Origin: Rubrivivax albus
GTDB taxonomy: Bacteria; Pseudomonadota; Gammaproteobacteria; Burkholderiales; Burkholderiaceae_C
DNA: 64,000 bases
Direction: 5' to 3'
Assembly: GCF_004016515.1 (NCBI RefSeq)
Contig: NZ_SACT01000002.1
Location: 186,001-250,000 of the forward strand
Shown here: positions 35,845-42,953 of the stretch, piece after piece
Numbering within the stretch: position 1 is the first letter of the stretch
How the letters are laid out: each line of letters begins with the position of its first letter
The notes under the pieces: generated by a model
Databases searched by the model: none
The model's input: only the letters and a program-made list of their open reading frames with translations
What the model was told of the DNA's origin: nothing
Made by a program: the position numbers and the translations under genes

Positions 35845-36318
35845 TCGACCCGGAGCGGACGTTGGATGCCGCGCTCGACGGCCGAGGCGGCAAGGCGACG
35901 ACGGGTTGGCCTGTGGCGCTTAGGTCGAGCGGTCTCCGCTGCGCTCCGACTCCCCTGCGCTTCTCGGTCTCATGGCCCGCGGCCGAACTCACTTCGCTCA
36001 CTGCGTTCGCTGCGTTCGGACGGCGTCCGCGAGTCAGTTCACGAAGCGCGCTGGCGCGCGCGGCCATGAGCCCTGCGATGCTCGGCGCTCTCATGCGCGC
36101 CACAGGCCAACCCGCCGCCGCCTTGCAGAACGGCACAGGCGCCACGCGAAGGGACCGCCGCTGTGTCCGGCCTCGGAGGGCGGGTCTGGCCTGGCGCGAG
36201 GTCAAGGAGGAGGCGAGCGCCCTGCGAGAGCCGGGGGACAGGAGCGCCAGGCCAGGCCCGCCCTCCGAGGCCCGCGCCAATGCAAAGGGACAAAGGTCCA
36301 ACGTCCGCTCCGGGTCGA
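35845..36318. mobile_element. 474-bp non-coding element of nested inverted repeats (MITE-like)
   Basis: The ends are perfect 22-base inverted repeats (35845-35866 starting TCGACCCGGAGC, and 36297-36318). Inside is a 30-base pair of arms matching at 28 positions (35890-35919 and 36097-36126) and a 29-base pair matching at 28 (36169-36197 and 36244-36272). No transposase is encoded and no convincing target duplication is seen at the borders. The open frames running through it do not resemble proteins. It sits between paaE and paaR in an otherwise continuous operon, so it is probably an inserted non-autonomous element or a folded RNA-forming repeat. Confidence 0.75.
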
Positions 36319-36332
36319 TAGCCGTCACACCA

Positions 36333-37412
36333 TCAACGCTCGTCGAACGACAGCACCACCCGCTCGGTCGTCGGGTGCGCCTGGCAGGTGAGCACGAAAC
36401 CGCCCGCCACCTCGGCCTTGTCGAGCGCGAAGTTGCGCTCCATGCGCACCTGGCCTTCGATCAGCTTGGCGCGGCAGGTGCCGCAGACGCCGCTGGTGCA
36501 GCTGAAGGGCACTTCCAGGCCGGCGGCGCTGGCGGCGTCGAGGATGCTCGGCTGGTCCTTGTGGAAGTCGATCTCGCGCTTCAGGCCGTCGCGGATGATG
36601 ACCACCTTGGCCTGCTCGGCATCGCCCGGCCTGGCTTCGTGCACCACCGCACCGCCGGCCTGCGGCGCCACACCGAAGCGCTCGATGTGCACACGGTCCT
36701 CCGGCACGCCGGCGGCCAGCAGCGCGGCCTCGGCCTCGTCGTTCATCTGGAACGGGCCGCAGATGTAGGCGTGGGCGATGCCGGCCGCAGGCACCGGGCC
36801 GGACAGGAACTGCGCCAGCTTGTCGCGGTTCATCAGGCCGTGGTTCAGGTCGGCGTCGGTGGGTTCGTCGCTGAACACGTGGTGCAGCACCAGCCGCGTC
36901 ATGTAGCGGTTCTTCAGGTCCTCCAGCTCTTCCTTGAACATGGTGGAGGCCAGCTTGCGGTTGGCGTAGAGCAGCGTGAAGCGCGACTGCGGCTCACGCG
37001 CCAGCACCGTCTTCATGATCGACAGGATGGGCGTGATGCCGCTGCCACCGGCGATGCCCACGTGATGCCGCCGCGCGCTCGCGTCCAGCGGCACGAAGAA
37101 GCGGCCCTGCGGCGCCATCACCGCGATGCTGTCGCCGGGCTTCAGGCTCTCGTTGATCCAGTTCGAGAAGCGCCCGCCGGCGACCTTGCGCACGCCCACG
37201 CGCAGCTCGCCGTCGTCCACGCCGGCGCAGATGCTGTAGCTGCGGCGCAGGTCCTCGCCGTCGATGGTCTTGCGCAGCGTGAGGTACTGGCCCTGCGTGA
37301 AGGCGTACGTCTCGCGCAGCGGCGGCGGCACGTCGAAGCTGACGATCACCGCCTCGGCGGTGTCGGGTTCGATGGCGCGCACCGTCAGGTCGTGGAACAG
37401 CGGAGTGCTCAT
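36333..37412 (-). CDS. paaE: Phenylacetyl-CoA epoxidase, reductase subunit PaaE
   Basis: A 359-residue reductase that passes electrons from NADPH to the PaaABC(D) oxygenase. The N-terminal part is an FAD domain (YLTLRKTIDGEDLRRSYSIC), then an NAD(P) domain (GIAGGSGITPILSIMKTVLA), and a plant-type [2Fe-2S] ferredoxin domain at the C-terminus with CTSGVCGTC and a final Cys in VLTCQAHP. The start at 37412 follows the paaD stop by seven bases. Last gene before the inverted-repeat element. Confidence 0.95.
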   Translation of the reverse strand: MSTPLFHDLTVRAIEPDTAEAVIVSFDVPPPLRETYAFTQGQYLTLRKTIDGEDLRRSYSICAGVDDGELRVGVRKVAGGRFSNWINESLKPGDSIAVMAPQGRFFVPLDASARRHHVGIAGGSGITPILSIMKTVLAREPQSRFTLLYANRKLASTMFKEELEDLKNRYMTRLVLHHVFSDEPTDADLNHGLMNRDKLAQFLSGPVPAAGIAHAYICGPFQMNDEAEAALLAAGVPEDRVHIERFGVAPQAGGAVVHEARPGDAEQAKVVIIRDGLKREIDFHKDQPSILDAASAAGLEVPFSCTSGVCGTCRAKLIEGQVRMERNFALDKAEVAGGFVLTCQAHPTTERVVLSFDER

Positions 37413-37419
37413 GCGCAGC

Positions 37420-37932
37420 TCAGATGGGTTTGAAGTGTTCGAAGGGTTCGCGGCAGGCCACGCAGCGGTAGAGCGACTTGCAGGCGGTGGAGCCGAAGGC
37501 CGACAGGCGCTCGGTGTTCGTGCTGCCGCAGCGCGGGCAGGCCACGGCGGCCGTCTTGCGCACGATGCGGATCGCCACGCCTTCACTGGCCTGCACCGGG
37601 CCCGGCGGCGCGATGCCGTACTCGCGCAGCTTTCGCCGGCCGTCGTCGCTGATCCAGTCGGTGGTCCAGGCCGGTGCGCGGCGGGTGACCACGGTCACTG
37701 GGCCGAAGCCGGCCTCGGCCAGCGCGTCGACCACGCTCTGCTCGATGACCTCGGTGGCCGGGCAGCCACTGTAGGTGGGCGTCAGCACCACCTGCAGGCC
37801 GTCCTCCAGCGCGTGCACCTCGCGCACGATGCCCAGGTCCACCAGCGACAGCGCCGGCACCTCCGGGTCGAGCACGGTCTCCAGCACACGCCAGGCGGCG
37901 CGCTCGCGATCGACCACTTCGGCGCCGCACAT
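37420..37932 (-). CDS. paaD: Phenylacetyl-CoA epoxidase maturation protein PaaD
   Basis: A 170-residue MIP18/DUF59-family protein needed for assembly of the epoxidase. The DUF59 core is WRVLETVLDPEVPALSLVDL, GIVREV, LTPTYSGCPATEVIE. A C-terminal zinc-ribbon-like segment has four cysteines (ACPRCGS and RCVACREPFEHFKP). The ATG at 37932 lies five bases after the paaC stop. Part of the leftward paa operon. Confidence 0.93.
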   Translation of the reverse strand: MCGAEVVDRERAAWRVLETVLDPEVPALSLVDLGIVREVHALEDGLQVVLTPTYSGCPATEVIEQSVVDALAEAGFGPVTVVTRRAPAWTTDWISDDGRRKLREYGIAPPGPVQASEGVAIRIVRKTAAVACPRCGSTNTERLSAFGSTACKSLYRCVACREPFEHFKPI

Positions 37933-37937
37933 GGCCG

Positions 37938-38711
37938 TTACCAGACGCCGCCGGGGTAGGCGCGCTGCAGGTACTGCATCTCGGCCAGGATGCGGCCCAG
38001 GTGCTCGGTGTGCACGCCCTGCGTGCCGGTGCTGACGAAGGCGCCGGCAGCCGGCAGCGTCAGGCCGCACTCGCCGAAGACGGACGCGATCTCGGCCTCC
38101 CAGGCCTCGCGCAGCGCGGCGCGCGACGGGCCGAGCTTGCCCGCCTCGGCCGCGGCGTCCACGGCATCGGCGGTGAACATCTCGGGCACGTAGCGCGCCA
38201 GCTCGGCCAGCGCCGTGTCGATGCGGGCGCGGCTCTCGTCGGTGCCGTCGGCCAGGCGCAGCACCCAGTCGGCAGCGTGCTGCTGGTGGTAGCGCGCCTC
38301 CTTCAGCGCCTTGCCGGCGATGCCGGGCAGTTCGGCGTCGGCCGAGTCCTGCAGGCGCTCCCAGTGCAGCTTCAGCCAGGTCGAGACGAACAGGTTGCGC
38401 AGCACGGTGAAGGCGAAGTCGCCGCGCGGGAGCTCCACCATCGTCAGGTTGCGGTAGTCACGCTCCTCGCGGAGGTAGGCCAGCTGGTCTTCATCGAAAC
38501 CCTGGTCTTCCATCTCGCCGGCCCGCGTGAGCACGGCGCGCGTCTGGCCGATCAGGTCCAGCGCCACGTTGGCCAGCGCGATGTCCTCTTCCAGGATAGG
38601 CGCATGGCCGCACCACTCGCCCAGGCGCTGGCCCAGGATCAGCGTGGTGTCACCCAGGCGCAGCAGGTACTCGACGTCGGCGCGGTGTTCGGGTCGGATC
38701 GATGCAGTCAC
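37938..38711 (-). CDS. paaC: Phenylacetyl-CoA epoxidase structural subunit PaaC
   Basis: A 257-residue ferritin-like subunit that pairs with PaaA. It lacks a full diiron site, as is normal for PaaC, and is helical throughout: YLLRLGDTTLILGQRLGEWC, GHAPILEEDIALANVALDLI, FVSTWLKLHWERLQDS, KEARYHQQHAADWVLRLADG. The start is GTG at 38711, supported by GAGGTTGCC just before it. Seven bases separate it from the paaB stop. Confidence 0.94.
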   Translation of the reverse strand: MTASIRPEHRADVEYLLRLGDTTLILGQRLGEWCGHAPILEEDIALANVALDLIGQTRAVLTRAGEMEDQGFDEDQLAYLREERDYRNLTMVELPRGDFAFTVLRNLFVSTWLKLHWERLQDSADAELPGIAGKALKEARYHQQHAADWVLRLADGTDESRARIDTALAELARYVPEMFTADAVDAAAEAGKLGPSRAALREAWEAEIASVFGECGLTLPAAGAFVSTGTQGVHTEHLGRILAEMQYLQRAYPGGVW

Positions 38712-38718
38712 GGCAACC

Positions 38719-39012
38719 TCACATGTGGTCGACTTCGGACGGCAGCTTGTAGAAGGTCGGGTGCCGGTACACCTTGTCTTCCGCCGGGTCGAAGAACATG
38801 TCCTTGTCGCCCGGGTCGCTGGCCACGATCTGGTCGCTGCGCACGACCCAGACGCTGGAGCCTTCCATGCGGCGGGTGTAGACGTCGCGCGCCATCTGGA
38901 GCGCCATCTGCGGGTCGGCGGCATGCAGGCTGCCGCAGTGCTTGTGGTCCAGGCCGGCGCGGCTGCGCACGAACACTTCCCACAGCGGCCATTCGGTGTT
39001 CACGGTGCTCAT
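38719..39012 (-). CDS. paaB: Phenylacetyl-CoA epoxidase subunit PaaB
   Basis: A 97-residue small subunit that bridges the PaaAC heterodimers. Typical sequence: [40 protein letters not shown], and the end [11 protein letters not shown]. The ATG overlaps the paaA stop (ATGA), showing translational coupling. Confidence 0.95.
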   Translation of the reverse strand: MSTVNTEWPLWEVFVRSRAGLDHKHCGSLHAADPQMALQMARDVYTRRMEGSSVWVVRSDQIVASDPGDKDMFFDPAEDKVYRHPTFYKLPSEVDHM

Positions 39013-40031
39013 GCGGCCTCCTGTTTCGTCTGCTGCTTGCGGGCATGGGCCAGCGCGGCTTCGCGCACCCAGGCCCCGTCTTCCCACGCCTTCACGCGCG
39101 CGCCCAGGCGCTCGCGGTTGACCGGCCCGTCGCCGCCCACCACGCGCCAGAACTCGGCCCAGTCGATGGTGCCGAAGTCCCAATGGCCTTCCTCGCCGCG
39201 CTCGGCGTTCCACTTCAGGTCGGGGTCGGGCAGGGTCACGCCCAGCACCTGTGCCTGCTGCACGGTGGCGTCGACGAACTTCTGGCGCAGCGTGTCGTTG
39301 CTCACGCGCTTGATGCCCCAGCGCATGCCCTGCGCGCTGTTGGGGCTCTGGTCGTCGGGCGGGCCGAACATCATCAGGCAGGGCCACCACCAGCGGTTCA
39401 CGGCATCCTGCACCATCGCCTTCTGCTCGGGCGTGCCGTTCTGCATCATCACCAGCAGGCTGTCGTAGCCCTGGCGCTGGTGGAAGCTTTCCTCGCGGCA
39501 GATGCGGATCATCGCGCGCGCGTAGGGCGCGTAGCTGCAGCGGCAGATCGGCACCTGGTTCATGATCGCCGCGCCGTCCACCAGCCAGCCGATGACGCCG
39601 ATGTCGGCCCAGGTCAGCGTAGGGTAGTTGAAGATGCTGCTGTACTTGGCCTTGCCGCTGTGCAGCGCGGCCAGCATCTCGTCGCGGCTCTGGCCGAGCG
39701 TCTCGGCGGCGGCGTAGAGGTACAGGCCGTGGCCGCCCTCGTCCTGCACCTTGGCGAGAAGAATCGCCTTGCGCTTGAGCGTGGGGGCACGGCCGATCCA
39801 GTTGCCCTCGGGCAGCATGCCCACGATCTCCGAGTGCGCATGCTGGCTGATCTGGCGCAGCAGCGTCTTGCGGTAGTTGTCGGGCATCCAGTCCTTGGCC
39901 TCGATGAAGTCGCCGGCGTCGATGCGGGCGTCGAAGCGCTCCTGCAGGCGCTGCTCTTCGGGGCTGAGCACCTTCTCCAGCTTCTTGGCACCGCCTTCGC
40001 GGGCCATCGTGTCCATCGCTTGCGTGTACAT
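39009..40031 (-). CDS. paaA: Phenylacetyl-CoA epoxidase catalytic subunit PaaA
   Basis: A 340-residue diiron oxygenase subunit that epoxidises the ring of phenylacetyl-CoA. Diiron-ligand helices are visible: [17 protein letters not shown] and [16 protein letters not shown], the two E-x2-H blocks. Other family blocks are [18 protein letters not shown] and [20 protein letters not shown] precedes the ATG at 40031; upstream in-frame starts overlap paaK. Its stop overlaps paaB. Confidence 0.96.
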   Translation of the reverse strand: MYTQAMDTMAREGGAKKLEKVLSPEEQRLQERFDARIDAGDFIEAKDWMPDNYRKTLLRQISQHAHSEIVGMLPEGNWIGRAPTLKRKAILLAKVQDEGGHGLYLYAAAETLGQSRDEMLAALHSGKAKYSSIFNYPTLTWADIGVIGWLVDGAAIMNQVPICRCSYAPYARAMIRICREESFHQRQGYDSLLVMMQNGTPEQKAMVQDAVNRWWWPCLMMFGPPDDQSPNSAQGMRWGIKRVSNDTLRQKFVDATVQQAQVLGVTLPDPDLKWNAERGEEGHWDFGTIDWAEFWRVVGGDGPVNRERLGARVKAWEDGAWVREAALAHARKQQTKQEAA

Positions 40032-40071
40032 GCGCAGCTCCTTTGCCTGGGGCGTTTGTCGACGCGGCCGC

Positions 40072-41379
40072 TCAGCGCGGCCGCTTGTCAATGACGCGGC
40101 GGGCCTTGCCCACCAGCGTGCGTTCGATCGACGCCGGCGCGCCCACGCTCACCGTGGTGCTCACGCCGATCAGCGTCTTGATGCGTTCCTGCAGCCGGCC
40201 GGCCACGGCGTCGCGGCTGGCGTTCTCGTGTTGCGGCTGCAGTTCCACCAGCACCTGCAGCTCGTCCAGGTGGCCGCTTTTTGTGACCACCAGCTGGTAC
40301 TGGCCCGACAGTTCCGGCATCTTCAGCACCAGTTCCTCCACCTGCGTGGGGAAGACGTTGACGCCGCGGATGATCAGCATGTCGTCGCTGCGGCCGACGA
40401 TCTTGCCCATGCGGCGCATGCTGCGCGCGGTGGGCGGCAGCAGCCGCGTCAGGTCGCGCGTGCGGTAGCGGATGACGGGCAGCGCCTCCTTGGTCAACGT
40501 GGTGAAGACGAGCTCGCCTTCCTCGCCGTCGGCCACCGGCTGGCCGCTCTCGGGGTCGATGATCTCGGGGTAGAAGTGGTCCTCCCAGATCACCGGGCCG
40601 TCCTTGGCCTCGATGCACTCGTTGGCGACACCCGGGCCCATCACCTCGCTCAGGCCATAGATGTCGACGGCGTCGATGCCGGCGCGCACCTCGATGTCGT
40701 GGCGCATCGCCTCGGTCCACGGCTCGGCGCCGAAGATGCCCACCTTCAGCGAGGTGCTGCGCGGGTCGATGCCCTGGCGCTCCATCTCCTCGATGATCAC
40801 CTGCATGTAGCTGGGCGTGACCATGATGATGTCGGGCCGGAAGTCGGTGATCAGCTGCACCTGCTTCTCGGTCTGCCCGCCGGACATCGGGATCACCGTG
40901 CAGCCCAGCTTCTCGGCACCGTAGTGCGCGCCCAGGCCGCCGGTGAACAGGCCGTAGCCATAGGCCACGTGCACCATGTCGCCCGGCCGCCCGCCGCTGG
41001 CGCGGATACTGCGCGCCACGAGATTCGCCCAGGTGTCGATGTCGTGCTGCGTGTAGCCCACCACCGTGGGCTTGCCGGTGGTGCCGGAACTGGCGTGGAT
41101 GCGCACCACCTGCTCGCGCGGCACGGCGAACATGCCGAAGGGGTAGTTGTCGCGCAGGTCCTTCTTCGTCGTGAAGGGAAACTTGGCCAGGTCAGCCAGC
41201 GTCTTGCAGTCCGACGGGTGCACGCCGGCGGCATCGAAGGCGGCCTTGTAGTGCGGCACGTGGTCGTAGGCGTGCTGCAGCGTCTTCTTCAACCGCTGCA
41301 GCTGCAGCGACTGCAGTTCGTCGAGGCTGGCGGTCTCGATCGGTTCCAGGTCGCCAGGGGCAGGTTGCTTCACGGGCAC
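40072..41379 (-). CDS. paaK: Phenylacetate-CoA ligase
   Basis: A 435-residue adenylate-forming ligase that makes phenylacetyl-CoA from phenylacetate, CoA and ATP. Motifs: P-loop [28 protein letters not shown] (A5 region), [11 protein letters not shown] and the C-terminal lysine in [10 protein letters not shown]. Start GTG at 41379 with GGAG upstream; a second GTG two codons later is possible. Second gene of the operon after paaI. Confidence 0.95.
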   Translation of the reverse strand: MPVKQPAPGDLEPIETASLDELQSLQLQRLKKTLQHAYDHVPHYKAAFDAAGVHPSDCKTLADLAKFPFTTKKDLRDNYPFGMFAVPREQVVRIHASSGTTGKPTVVGYTQHDIDTWANLVARSIRASGGRPGDMVHVAYGYGLFTGGLGAHYGAEKLGCTVIPMSGGQTEKQVQLITDFRPDIIMVTPSYMQVIIEEMERQGIDPRSTSLKVGIFGAEPWTEAMRHDIEVRAGIDAVDIYGLSEVMGPGVANECIEAKDGPVIWEDHFYPEIIDPESGQPVADGEEGELVFTTLTKEALPVIRYRTRDLTRLLPPTARSMRRMGKIVGRSDDMLIIRGVNVFPTQVEELVLKMPELSGQYQLVVTKSGHLDELQVLVELQPQHENASRDAVAGRLQERIKTLIGVSTTVSVGAPASIERTLVGKARRVIDKRPR

Positions 41380-41399
41380 GGTTAGGTCTCCGGGGTGTT

Positions 41400-41846
41400 T
41401 CAGAGCGCCACGACGGGCTTGCCCTTCATCGTGTAGCTGCGGCCGCGGAACAGCGCGATGCGTTCGCCGCGCTGGTTCACGACCTCGATGTCGTAGACGC
41501 CGGTGCGGCCGGCCTTGTTCTGCTCGGTGCAGGTGGCGGTGAGCACGTCGCCCAGGCGGCCGGGGGCCACCAGGTCCACGTTGAAACCGGAGGCCACCGT
41601 GACCTCGTTGTGGCTGTTGCAGCCGTAGGCGAAGGCGGTGTCGGCGAGCGTGGTGATCAGGCCGCCGTGGCAGATGTCGTGGCCGTTGAGCATGTCCTCG
41701 CGCACCGCCATGCTCAGCGTCGCCGAGCCCGGGCCCACGGCCTCGATCACCATGCCCAGGGCCTTGGCCGCGCGGTCGTTGGCGAACATGGCATCGCGCA
41801 CGCGTTCGGCGACGTGCTGGCGGTCGGGTGCGGGGCTGTCGGCCAT
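41400..41846 (-). CDS. paaI: Hydroxyphenylacetyl-CoA thioesterase
   Basis: A 148-residue hotdog-fold thioesterase. The helix and catalytic region read NGHDICHGGLITTLADTAFA, followed by VASGFNVDLVAPGRLGDVL. It hydrolyses dead-end acyl-CoA adducts and frees CoA during phenylacetate use. The start at 41846 lies ten bases downstream of the palindromic PaaR box, so paaI is the first gene of the leftward paa operon. Confidence 0.93.
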   Translation of the reverse strand: MADSPAPDRQHVAERVRDAMFANDRAAKALGMVIEAVGPGSATLSMAVREDMLNGHDICHGGLITTLADTAFAYGCNSHNEVTVASGFNVDLVAPGRLGDVLTATCTEQNKAGRTGVYDIEVVNQRGERIALFRGRSYTMKGKPVVAL

Positions 41847-41855
41847 GGTTTCCTT

Positions 41856-41879
41856 GATTTACCTACCGGTCGGTAAATC
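41856..41879. promoter_or_regulatory. PaaR operator upstream of paaI
   Basis: GATTTACC / GGTAAATC are perfect 8-base arms around TACCGGTC, giving the core ACCTACCGGTCGGT, which matches the TetR-type PaaR box of betaproteobacteria (ACCNACCGGTNNGT). It overlaps the expected promoter of paaI. Repression by PaaR and release by phenylacetyl-CoA is inference from relatives. Confidence 0.8.
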
Positions 41880-41982
41880 ATAGACGGCCATTTGATCTGA
41901 CTCAAGACGGCAAAACTTCGGGTTTACCCTTTGATCGACGTGCCGAGGGTCGGCCAAGGGAACCGTGAGCCCCGCAGAAACG

Positions 41983-42010
41983 CCAACGCCCCGCCGAAGC
42001 GGGGCGTTGG
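41983..42010 (-). terminator. Rho-independent terminator of the 53-residue peptide gene
   Basis: A perfect 12-base stem, CCAACGCCCCGC / GCGGGGCGTTGG, with a 4-base loop. On the minus strand it is followed by a short T-rich stretch (GTTTCT). It ends the small gene at 42042-42203 and separates it from the paa operon promoter. Confidence 0.82.
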
Positions 42011-42041
42011 ACCCAGGGGAAGTCTCGACGCAGCGGCCGGA

Positions 42042-42203
42042 TCAGCCCTGCGCGGGGGCGGCGGCGGCCTGCACCAGCAGCGCGCCGGACGGCGACGGCG
42101 TGGCCAGGCTGTTGACGCCGGAGAGCATGGCCAGCGTGGTGGCCAGCGCGAAGACGAAGGCGGTGGCGTGCTGGCTGAGGCGGGGGGCGGTGAAGCGGGT
42201 CAT
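42042..42203 (-). CDS. 53-residue secreted or membrane peptide
   Basis: A short gene starting at ATG 42203 with AAAGGAACC upstream and ending in TGA just before a strong terminator. The product has a basic N-terminus (MTRFTAPRLSQH), one hydrophobic segment (ATAFVFALATTLAMLSGVN), then a Ser/Pro/Ala-rich tail. It may be a single-helix membrane protein or an exported peptide. Short proteins of this type with the same N-terminal pattern occur near sigma-factor genes in Burkholderiales. It is divergent from the ECF sigma factor and shares its 20-base-spaced repeats. Function unknown. Confidence 0.75.
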   Translation of the reverse strand: MTRFTAPRLSQHATAFVFALATTLAMLSGVNSLATPSPSGALLVQAAAAPAQG

Positions 42204-42280
42204 GGCGGGTTCCTTTCAGGGCTGCGTCGTGTGTCGATGGGTGCACTGTGCGCCTGCGCATCGCCTGTGCCAAGGCGGTT

Positions 42281-42328
42281 GCGATGAAGCGCCGGCACGC
42301 GCGATGAAGCGTCGCCGCCGCGGATGAA
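42281..42328. promoter_or_regulatory. Three GATGAA repeats at exact 20-base spacing
   Basis: GATGAA occurs at 42283-42288, 42303-42308 and 42323-42328; the first two lie in a longer identical word GCGATGAAGCG. The array is in the divergent promoter region of the small peptide gene and the sigma factor, 53 to 98 bases before the sigma start. Such spacing suggests cooperative regulator binding. Confidence 0.55.
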
Positions 42329-42380
42329 CGGTGCGACATCTGGCGACACCCGGGCCCGGGCAGGTTCGGATAATCGGCGC

Positions 42381-42929
42381 ATGCCCGGCGACATCACCGT
42401 CCTGCTGCAGGCCGCCCGCGACGGCGACCCGGACAGCCTGTCCGAGGCCTACCGGCGCCTGTACCGCGAGCTGCGGCGCACGGCGCGGGCGCTGCTGCGC
42501 GGCGAGGCCGGCACGCTGACGCCCACGGTGCTGGTGCACGAGGCCTACCTGCGCCTGTGCGGCGGCGCCCAGCCGCCCGACCTGGCCACGCGCAAGCACT
42601 TCTTCGCGACCGCGGCGCAGACCATGCGCTGGATCGTCACCGACCGCGCGCGCCGCCAGCTCACCCAGCGGCACGGCGTCGACTGGGTGCGGGTGGACCT
42701 CGACGACACCCTGCCGCAGCCCACGCCGCCAGAGCAGCTGCTGGCGCTGGACCAGGCACTGGACCGCCTGGGCGCCATCGACCCGGCCAAGCGCGAACTG
42801 GTGGAGCTGCGCTACTTCGCAGGTCTGGAATACGCCGACCTCGTACCGTTGCTCGGCCGCTCGGAGCGCACGCTCAAGCGCGACTGGGCCGCCGCCCGCG
42901 CGGCCTTGCAGATGATGATGCAAGCATGA
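42381..42929 (+). CDS. ECF-like RNA polymerase sigma factor (Sig-70_X6 type)
   Basis: A 182-residue sigma factor. Region 2 is seen in YRRLYRELRRTARALLRGEA and TLTPTVLVHEAYLRLCGG, and region 4 in KRELVELRYFAGLEYADLVP, LLGRSERTLKRDWAAARA. This type is typically paired with a Ser/Thr protein kinase rather than an anti-sigma factor, and here the kinase gene follows at once. The start at 42381 is the first ATG near the family N-terminus; no strong ribosome site. The gene ends four bases into a 14-base duplication that leads to the kinase start. Confidence 0.9.
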   Translation: MPGDITVLLQAARDGDPDSLSEAYRRLYRELRRTARALLRGEAGTLTPTVLVHEAYLRLCGGAQPPDLATRKHFFATAAQTMRWIVTDRARRQLTQRHGVDWVRVDLDDTLPQPTPPEQLLALDQALDRLGAIDPAKRELVELRYFAGLEYADLVPLLGRSERTLKRDWAAARAALQMMMQA

Positions 42930-42953
42930 GCGCCGAGCCATGAGCGCCGAGCC
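42926..42953 (+). repeat. 14-bp tandem duplication at the sigma/kinase junction
   Basis: ATGAGCGCCGAGCC occurs at 42926-42939 and again at 42940-42953. The first ATG overlaps the sigma-factor stop in the usual ATGA manner but now opens a five-codon reading frame (MSAEP, then stop). The second ATG starts the kinase. Confidence 0.95.

Noticed and set aside
35834..36328. Protein-coding genes inside the paa inverted-repeat element
   Set aside because: The frames span both arms of inverted repeats, are low-complexity and have no ribosome sites.
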